64,000 bases of DNA from an uncultured Opitutaceae bacterium (GTDB lineage Bacteria; Verrucomicrobiota; Verrucomicrobiia; Opitutales; Opitutaceae), in contig CAIOZY010000047.1 of NCBI GenBank assembly GCA_903862935.1, forward strand, positions 1 through 64,000, written 5' to 3'. A program made the position numbers and the translations under genes. This document shows, one piece after another, positions 58,337 through 64,000 of this stretch (its first letter is position 1; each line of letters starts with the position of its first letter). The notes under the pieces were generated by a model. That model ran no database searches and was not told where the DNA came from. It was given only the letters and a program-made list of their open reading frames with translations.

Positions 58337-59392
58337 CTACGCCAGGCGGCGGGCCCTCGCGGCCTCGGCAAGCCGGTCCAAGAGGAGCTCGGTCTTTTCC
58401 CAAGCAAGGCATCCGTCGGTGATGCTCCGGCCGCGCACCAGGGGCCTAGCTCGGTAGTCCTGGGCTCCGCCGGCTAGGTTGCTCTCGATCATCACGCCGG
58501 CGATTGCGCGCTCCCCCGCCGCGATCTGGGAGGCAAGGTCGGAGGCGACCTCGGGTTGCCTCTCCGGATCTTTTCCGCTGTTGGCGTGGCTGCAGTCCAC
58601 CATGAGAAGGGGGCTGAGCCCGCTGTCTTTAAGGAGGGCCGCCGCGGCCTTGATGTGCGCCGAGGAAAAGTTCGGCCCGCTCGTCCCCCCGCGAAGAACC
58701 AGGTGGGCCTCGTCGTTTCCGCGGGTGCCCATGATGGCAGGGGCTCCCTCCCGGGTCAGTGAGGGAAACCAGTGCGGGTGCCGGGCGGTGTGGATCGCGT
58801 CGATCGCCACCTGCAGGTCCCCGTCCGTGCGGTTCTTGAAGCCGACCGGCATCGACAGGCCCGAGGCCAGCTCGCGATGCACCTGGCTCTCGACGGTGCG
58901 GGCCCCGATCGCGCCCCAGGACACGAGGTCGGCGTAGTATTGGCCGAGGGTTGTGTCGAGAAACTCGGTTCCCACCGGAACCCCGAGTCCGACGATGTCC
59001 ACCATCAACTTTCGGGCTATCCTCAGCCCCCGGTTGATCGCGAAGGTGCCGTCGAGGTCAGGGTCGTTGATCATTCCCTTCCAACCTACCGTGGTCCGAG
59101 GTTTCTCAAAATATACCCTCATGACGACGATGAGATCCGCGGCAAGGCGCCTTGCGGGGCCCGCGAGCAGCTGCGCATACTCGACCGCGGCCGCCGGGTC
59201 GTGGATGGAGCAGGGCCCGACCACGACAACCAGCCGGTCGTCCGATCCCTCAAACACCCGGCCTATTTCCCGCCGCGAGTTGGCGACCAACACCGAGCTC
59301 TCGTCGCTCATCGGCAGCTCCTCTTCAAGGACCGACGGGGCGATCAGCGGCTTGGTGGCGCGGATTCGCAGGTCTGAAGTCGGCAGATGCAT
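58337..59392 (-). CDS. 3-deoxy-7-phosphoheptulonate synthase, class I (AroG/F/H type)
   Basis: A 351-residue first enzyme of the shikimate pathway, condensing PEP and erythrose 4-phosphate in the cytosol. VVVVGPCSIHDP holds the PEP-site residues, RVYFEKPRTTVGWKGMINDP is the K/R-rich loop, and VDCSHANSGKDPERQPEVA binds metal. The match to E. coli AroF/G/H runs the whole length, including the ending ARPLVRGRSITDGCLAWE. Which feedback inhibitor applies is not evident. ATG 59392 (MHLPTSDLRI) matches the family start; longer in-frame starts do not. Confidence 0.93.
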   Translation of the reverse strand: MHLPTSDLRIRATKPLIAPSVLEEELPMSDESSVLVANSRREIGRVFEGSDDRLVVVVGPCSIHDPAAAVEYAQLLAGPARRLAADLIVVMRVYFEKPRTTVGWKGMINDPDLDGTFAINRGLRIARKLMVDIVGLGVPVGTEFLDTTLGQYYADLVSWGAIGARTVESQVHRELASGLSMPVGFKNRTDGDLQVAIDAIHTARHPHWFPSLTREGAPAIMGTRGNDEAHLVLRGGTSGPNFSSAHIKAAAALLKDSGLSPLLMVDCSHANSGKDPERQPEVASDLASQIAAGERAIAGVMIESNLAGGAQDYRARPLVRGRSITDGCLAWEKTELLLDRLAEAARARRLA

Positions 59393-59452
59393 GAGGGTGC
59401 TAAGTCTTGTCCTCTCCGGACCCGGTGGCAAGACGGCCACGGTGCCCGGGAG

Positions 59453-60751
59453 CTATCCGGCCCGCAGCGCCTCGGTGACGAGGGCCGAGTCAAAGAGCCG
59501 CTCCGGGCGGGACTCGAGGGCAATCCCCTGGGAGCGGCAGCGCCGCTCGAGCGTGATCCAGGCAAGCGAAGCCGCCTCTGATGACGGAGCGAGGCCGGCC
59601 GCCTGGGCCACAAGCGCACCAATTGGCGGAAGCAGTGACGCCGGCAGGATCTGTTTTTCGGTGAGGAACAGGTTCAGTGAGGCGCCCAGGGTGTCCAGCC
59701 AAGACCGGGCCGGGGGTGCGGGGGACCAGGAGATTCCGGACCCGGCCGAGGCGGGAGCCCACTCCATGAAGGTGCAGACCGCTTCGCGAAGGGCCGCAAG
59801 CTCCGCGTCCGCATTCCCCGGGGTCCAGCGTGCGGAAAAGCGCTTTCTCTCCCGGTACTTCTTCACCTCCCAGACCCGCAGCACGAGTTCGTAGTCGCCA
59901 GCCTGGTGGGTGAGGGAACCCGTGAAGACGTAGTCGAGTCCCCCCTCGGTCGTGTCGACGAGCTGCCTAATCGTCTCGGTTGTCCACTCTGCCCCGAAGA
60001 CCATCGGGTGGCGCGAGCCGTCGGGCTCGTGGACGAACCCGAGGGCGACAAAGGCCGAATAGTCTGGAGAGAAGGAGAAGTTCTCGGCCAGCCAGACGGG
60101 CACGGTCCGGGACAGGCGGCCGAGCTCGTCCTCGGGTAAGGTCATCGCCAGAACAGGGTCCGCGTAGGCCTTCGGAAGTGCAAGCTGGGCGAAAGAGATC
60201 CGGCGCGGGCGTCCCGCCTTCCCGGGAAGAATCCGGTCGGCCAAGGGCTCAAGGCCGTAGAGCCAGACAGGCCTGCTGATCGTCACCAGGGCCACCCTCG
60301 GTGCCGCAGGGGGCTGCTCGCCGGGCGCAGGGGCCTCACCCGCCGAGCCCTCGCCTCCGTCCGCTTGGGCCAGCATCACCTCGGCGATCGCGTTGGAGAA
60401 CCCGTACAGCCGGCCCTCGAGGTCGGGCCGGTTCAGGGAAAAGAGCAGGTCGAGGATATGCTGCGCCGACCCGGGGTCGCGCACGGCCAGATAGGCCTGC
60501 AGCAGGTTCATCCCGGTCGCTGGTCCGTGGCGTTCGATGTCGTAGCGAGGGGCGATGAGTTCGACGATCTGGGCCACATAGCCCGTCGAACCCAGGTCTC
60601 CGGAGATCGTCGCCATGACATCCGGTCTGTCGCCTCCCGCGGCGAGGATCTCCTCATAGACGGCCATCGCCCCGGGCAAATCCTTGGCGTCCAGTCTTTC
60701 GCGTGCGGAGCGGAGGCGGGCGAGAACAGTGGGCTGGGGGGATTCTGGCAT
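59453..60751 (-). CDS. Unrecognised 432-residue protein with TPR-like N-terminus
   Basis: No clear family. The first 80 or so residues are helical with a TPR-like pair (ARLRSARERLDAKDLPGAM, AVYEEILAAGGDRPDV). A Pro/Ala/Glu-rich linker follows at about residue 135. The rest, from residue 150 to 420, is alpha/beta with several Trp and aromatic residues (PVWLYGLEPLADRILPGK, LPEDELGRLSRTVPVWLAENF, YVFTGSLTHQAGDYELVLRVWEVKKY). There is no signal peptide or membrane span, so it is probably cytosolic. It lies 72 bases upstream of DUF2127 reading the same way, and 60 bases before the DAHP synthase gene. Confidence 0.6.
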   Translation of the reverse strand: MPESPQPTVLARLRSARERLDAKDLPGAMAVYEEILAAGGDRPDVMATISGDLGSTGYVAQIVELIAPRYDIERHGPATGMNLLQAYLAVRDPGSAQHILDLLFSLNRPDLEGRLYGFSNAIAEVMLAQADGGEGSAGEAPAPGEQPPAAPRVALVTISRPVWLYGLEPLADRILPGKAGRPRRISFAQLALPKAYADPVLAMTLPEDELGRLSRTVPVWLAENFSFSPDYSAFVALGFVHEPDGSRHPMVFGAEWTTETIRQLVDTTEGGLDYVFTGSLTHQAGDYELVLRVWEVKKYRERKRFSARWTPGNADAELAALREAVCTFMEWAPASAGSGISWSPAPPARSWLDTLGASLNLFLTEKQILPASLLPPIGALVAQAAGLAPSSEAASLAWITLERRCRSQGIALESRPERLFDSALVTEALRAG

Positions 60752-60823
60752 GGGCTTGTCAGAGCTAAGACGCCCCGCCGGGCGCGGGCAAGCAGAGTCC
60801 TCCAGCGAACCCCGGAGCCAGGC

Positions 60824-61333
60824 TCAGCGCCCCTTCCTCCGGCGCCTCTGGGCCCAGACCGCCCAGGCCACGAAGAGGAAGACGGCCATGTTTACCGCGA
60901 GCAGTCCCAGGCGCCAGCGGTCAAACTTGCTCAGGCAGGCATAGGCCTCCTCGGGAATAAAAAGCCCCGTGGCGACCAGCAGCAGGTACTCGGCCCAGGC
61001 CTGGCCCAGCCACAGACCCACGCCCTCGACATAGAGCATGGCCGCGTAGAACAGGCTGATCCAACCGACCGTGCGAAGAAGCCTGTGATCCATGCTTCCG
61101 AGCTTTTCCAGGATGAGCCGGACAAAGTGGTTTTCGGGGTCGATCTTGAGGTTGAAGGTGATGTGACGGACCGTCTCCGCCAAATCCCGGTTGATGGACC
61201 GGAAGATGCCGAAGGAAAGTCCCGTCAGGAGCACACCCTTGGCGATCTTGATGACCGCAATCACGCGCAGCCCACCCAGACCGGGCTCCCGGCTCTCGCG
61301 CTCGGTCTTTGTGTTGGTCCTTTCCTCGGGCAT
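60824..61333 (-). CDS. DUF2127-family inner-membrane protein
   Basis: A 169-residue protein with four hydrophobic spans: LRVIAVIKIAKGVLLTGLSFGIF, WISLFYAAMLYVEGVGLWL, WAEYLLLVATGLFIPEEAY and LGLLAVNMAVFLFVAWAVW. The LLRTVGWISLFYAAMLYVEGVGLWLGQAWAEY pattern (split here by family positions) and the acidic cap PEEAY match DUF2127. Function unknown. It starts at ATG 61333, divergent from the transketolase gene. Confidence 0.84.
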   Translation of the reverse strand: MPEERTNTKTERESREPGLGGLRVIAVIKIAKGVLLTGLSFGIFRSINRDLAETVRHITFNLKIDPENHFVRLILEKLGSMDHRLLRTVGWISLFYAAMLYVEGVGLWLGQAWAEYLLLVATGLFIPEEAYACLSKFDRWRLGLLAVNMAVFLFVAWAVWAQRRRRKGR

Positions 61334-61460
61334 GAGGGGCCTATCATCAACCCCCACCGGGGCCCCTGTCCAGAAAAGCCCGGAGTCTCATAGCAAGATA
61401 TGCAGCCCCTTGGCCAAGGACCGCGCAGCCCGGGTAGGGGTTTCGGGCATACAATCGCGC

Positions 61461-63875
61461 ATGAGCGAGCAACTTGCAGCCACGGCGCCGGCAGTGGAGG
61501 CCGGCGGCATCGCTGGGATCGGTCCGTTTTCCCTTGGTCCCCGGCGGGCGGTTTATATCAACATTGCGGAAAAACTGGCGTCCCAGCCGGGTCCGCTCGA
61601 CCCAGCAACCATCCGGCACTTTGAGGCGTTTGACCTCGTGTACCGGACGCTCTGCGCGGTCATGTACAACTACGCCCCGCTGTCTGGGCATCCGGGTGGG
61701 TCGATTTCATCAGGGCGCATCGTGTCCCGGCTGCTCTTCGCGGCGATGGACTACGACCTCAAGGACCCGAACCGCACGGACGCCGACATCCTCTCCTACG
61801 CGGCGGGCCACAAGGCCCTGGGCATGTACGCGATGTGGGCGCTGCGAAACGAGGTGGCGCGCATCGCGGCCCCGGACCTGCTCCCTAAGGAAGAGAATCT
61901 CCGGCTCAGGCTCGAGGACCTGCTCGGCTTCAGGCGCAACCCGACGTCCGCATCCCCCCTGTTCCGGAAGTTTGGGGCGAAGGCCCTGGACGGGCACCCG
62001 ACGCCCGCGACGCCATTCGTCCGCCTGTCCACGGGGGCCTCGGGGGTCGGCGTGCCGGCCTCCCTGGGTCTGGCTTGGGGCGCGGCCGACATGTTCGGCG
62101 CCAACGCCCCCCGCGTCCACATGATCGAGGGAGAGGGCGGCATGACCCCGGGCCGTGTGGCTGAGGCCCTGGCTGCTGCGGGTACCTCGTCCCTGGGCAA
62201 CGCGATCCTCCACGTCGACTGGAACCAGTCATCGATCGACTCCAACCGCGTCTGCCGCGACGGAGCCTCGCCCGGCGACTACGTCCAGTGGACCCCCGCC
62301 GAACTCGCCTACCTGAACGACTGGAACGTCGTCTTTGTGAGCGACGGTTTCGACTGGCAACAGGTCGCCGCGGCCCAGGCTGCGGCGCTCTCCCTGGACA
62401 ACGGCCAGCCGACCGCGGTCGTCTACCGTACGGTCAAGGGGTGGAGGTACGGGATCGAGGGCCGGGCCTCCCACGGGGCCGGGCACACCCTGTGCTCTCC
62501 GGGTTTCATGGCGGCAATCGAGCCCCTGCTTTCAAAGCAGATCTGCGACATACCCACCTGCGGCGCGGGCCCGCTGCGCTGCGGGGGAACGAATGCCGCC
62601 ATCATCGAGGGCTGCTACTGGGAGACCCTGCAGAAGATCCGCTCCCTGCTCGAAGGACAGCGCCCGATGGTCGAGGCCTTGGCGGGCGCGCTGCGCGCCT
62701 CCCGCGACCGCCTGGACAAGCGCGCGCTCAAGCACCGCGACGGAGCCCCTGACGTGGAGAAGATCTACGTGGAGGCGGCAAAGGGAGTCCTTGAGGCCCC
62801 ATCCTCATTCGCGCTTGCCCCCGGCTCAAAGGCCACGCTCCGCGACGAGTTCGGGCGCGTGCTTAACTACTTCAACAAGACCTCCGGAGGCGCTGTCGTG
62901 GTCGCGTCGGCCGACCTGCTCGGCTCGACAAGCCTGGCGAAGGCCGGAGACGGGTTCCCGGCGGGATTCTACAACCGGCGCACCAACGCGCTCGCACGCC
63001 AGCTCTCCACTGGTGGAATCTGCGAGGACGCCATGACCGCGATCCTCTGCGGAATCTCCACCTTCGGCGGACATATTGGGGCGGGGTCCTCCTACGGGGC
63101 ATTCAGCGCCCCCTTGGGCCACATTGCGGCCCGGTTGCACGCGATCGGTAACCAGGCCCGGGCATCGCTGGACGGCGGTCCGCTGCGCCCGATGTTTGTT
63201 GTCTGCGCCCATGCGGGGGTCAAGACCGGCGAGGACGGGCCCACGCACGCCGACCCGCAGCCCCTGCAGCTGCTGCAGGGAAACTTCCCGGCAGGGACCC
63301 TGATCACCCTCACCCCGTGGGACCCGCGGGAGCTGTGGTTCCTGGTCTCCGCGGCCCTCGCGCGACGGCCCGCCGTCATCGCCCCGTTCGTCACCCGGCC
63401 GCCGGAGGTCGTACTGGACCGGGTTGCCCTGGGCCTACCTCCACCGTCGGCGTCAGCCAAAGGCGTCTACCGGCTGCGCGCCGCGCGGGGCGGCGGCAAC
63501 GGGGCCGTGGTGCTTCAGGGTTGCGGCGTAACCAACGCCTTCCTCACGGGCGCCCTACCCCTTCTCGACCGGGAGGGCATCGACCTGAACGTCTATGTCG
63601 TCACCTCGAGCGAGCTCTTCGACGCCCTGTCCGAAGACGAGCGCGAGCAGATCTTCCCAGAGGAGCACCAAGCCGAGGCCATGGGGATCACGGACTTCAC
63701 GCTTCCCACGATGGAGCGCTGGATCCGTTCAGACTACGGGCGGGCCCACACACTCCACCCGTTCCACGAGGGGCACTTCCTCGGAAGCGGGGCGGCGGCG
63801 ATGGTGATGTCCGAGGCCGGACTCAATGGGGAGAGCCAGTTCGAGCGGATCCGGGCCTACGTCAACGACCGCTGA
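61461..63875 (+). CDS. Transketolase-family enzyme, long form
   Basis: An 804-residue thiamine-diphosphate enzyme, about 140 residues longer than typical transketolase. N-terminal signatures are APLSGHPGGSISSGRIV and SYAAGHKALGMYAMWAL; the TPP-binding motif has GEGG at about residue 228 in place of GDG, followed 26-30 residues later by WNQ (for N-N/N-Q). The C-terminal half contains KTGEDGPTHADPQP, the catalytic Glu region of transketolases, and NVYVVTSSELFDALSED. It could be a transketolase of the pentose phosphate pathway or a specialised ketol-transferase. ATG 61461; earlier in-frame codons lie in the divergent DUF2127 gene. Confidence 0.82.
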   Translation: MSEQLAATAPAVEAGGIAGIGPFSLGPRRAVYINIAEKLASQPGPLDPATIRHFEAFDLVYRTLCAVMYNYAPLSGHPGGSISSGRIVSRLLFAAMDYDLKDPNRTDADILSYAAGHKALGMYAMWALRNEVARIAAPDLLPKEENLRLRLEDLLGFRRNPTSASPLFRKFGAKALDGHPTPATPFVRLSTGASGVGVPASLGLAWGAADMFGANAPRVHMIEGEGGMTPGRVAEALAAAGTSSLGNAILHVDWNQSSIDSNRVCRDGASPGDYVQWTPAELAYLNDWNVVFVSDGFDWQQVAAAQAAALSLDNGQPTAVVYRTVKGWRYGIEGRASHGAGHTLCSPGFMAAIEPLLSKQICDIPTCGAGPLRCGGTNAAIIEGCYWETLQKIRSLLEGQRPMVEALAGALRASRDRLDKRALKHRDGAPDVEKIYVEAAKGVLEAPSSFALAPGSKATLRDEFGRVLNYFNKTSGGAVVVASADLLGSTSLAKAGDGFPAGFYNRRTNALARQLSTGGICEDAMTAILCGISTFGGHIGAGSSYGAFSAPLGHIAARLHAIGNQARASLDGGPLRPMFVVCAHAGVKTGEDGPTHADPQPLQLLQGNFPAGTLITLTPWDPRELWFLVSAALARRPAVIAPFVTRPPEVVLDRVALGLPPPSASAKGVYRLRAARGGGNGAVVLQGCGVTNAFLTGALPLLDREGIDLNVYVVTSSELFDALSEDEREQIFPEEHQAEAMGITDFTLPTMERWIRSDYGRAHTLHPFHEGHFLGSGAAAMVMSEAGLNGESQFERIRAYVNDR

Positions 63876-63908
63876 CGGAGTAGAAATAGGAGTCGCCTAA
63901 GAGAGCCT

Positions 63909-63925
63909 GAACCCTGCCGGGGTTC
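63909..63925. terminator. Possible hairpin between transketolase gene and the next gene
   Basis: GAACCC-TGCCG-GGGTTC can form a six-base-pair stem between two convergent genes. No T-run follows on either strand, so any termination would be weak. Confidence 0.3.
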
Positions 63926-63932
63926 TGGAGTC

Positions 63933-64000
63933 CTACGCGCCCGGCCGCTGGGCCTCGAGGTCGGCGTCGACCATGATCCCGGCCAGTTCCGCCATGCGGG
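63933..64000 (-). CDS. C-terminal fragment, possibly GDP-mannose 4,6-dehydratase
   Basis: A frame entering the window from the right ends at a TAG (63933-63935). The last 22 codons include MAELAGIMVDADLEA, which resembles the ends of Gmd proteins I remember (LVRIMVDADMEA). Gmd converts GDP-mannose to GDP-4-keto-6-deoxymannose for surface sugars. The identity rests on about 15 residues only; it could be another sugar-nucleotide dehydratase. Confidence 0.4.
   Translation of the reverse strand, partial: RMAELAGIMVDADLEAQRPGA

Overview
The window is high-GC, gene-dense bacterial chromosome with about 63 protein genes, all but one apparently intact. Most neighbours on the same strand overlap by 1-4 bases (ATGA, GTGA or TGATG junctions), so much of the region is probably translated as coupled operons. 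LptG-like, lipid A-Ara4N and YidC/YidD genes point to a diderm with LPS. The mix of PPi-type phosphofructokinase, a DUF3568 lipoprotein, DUF2911, metX-metW, a bacillithiol pathway and ole genes fits Verrucomicrobiota (Opitutae-like) best; Acidobacteriota or another PVC lineage is not excluded. No rRNA, tRNA or CRISPR array was seen, and no intergenic gap exceeds about 150 bases.

Layout. 1-140: the 5' end of an IS4-type transposase with its probable terminal repeat, abutting hisC. 144-8124: hisC, a HAD phosphatase, an aquaporin-like channel, a DEAD-box helicase with a Gln/Gly/Arg-rich tail, a lipoprotein, a sugar nucleotidyltransferase, an ABC-2 exporter pair and an FKBP. 8134-10178: two metallopeptidases. 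10281-15477: rpmH-rnpA-yidD-yidC-yebC, then metX-metW. 15323-18037: prmB, a rhomboid-like membrane protein with a zinc-binding tail, and a TPR protein. 18077-19291: an LptG-type permease.

19288-26583 (minus strand) is a seven-gene operon for 4-amino-4-deoxy-L-arabinose modification of lipid A: yceI-arnT-arnB-arnC-arnA(formyltransferase)-arnA(dehydrogenase)-arnD. ArnA is split in two and no arnE/arnF is present. 26685-35652 (plus strand) holds holA, then a tightly coupled run: DUF2911, a large PIG-L deacetylase, a 43-residue membrane peptide, a sodium:solute symporter, a 257-residue protein with BshC motifs, bshB1 and bshA. The last three look like a complete bacillithiol pathway with an unusually short BshC.

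35705-42464: purB, PPi-phosphofructokinase with a clear terminator, a PhyH oxygenase, and a feo ferrous-iron operon behind a Fur-like box, ending in a small FeoB-associated Cys-rich protein. 42477-50909: queE/queC, a histone-deacetylase-like hydrolase, RNase D, oleC-oleD, and two RNA methyltransferases. 50910-64000: pdxH-sixA-lipoate ligase-TMTC-like protein, an M20 peptidase, MarC, a frameshifted TIGR01777 epimerase, rlmN, DAHP synthase, an unrecognised 432-residue protein, DUF2127, a long transketolase, and the last 22 codons of what may be GDP-mannose 4,6-dehydratase.

Best candidates for a second look are the compact BshC-like protein, the arn operon with split ArnA and a YceI leader, the micro-ORF coupled to the symporter, and the prmB tail antisense to metW.
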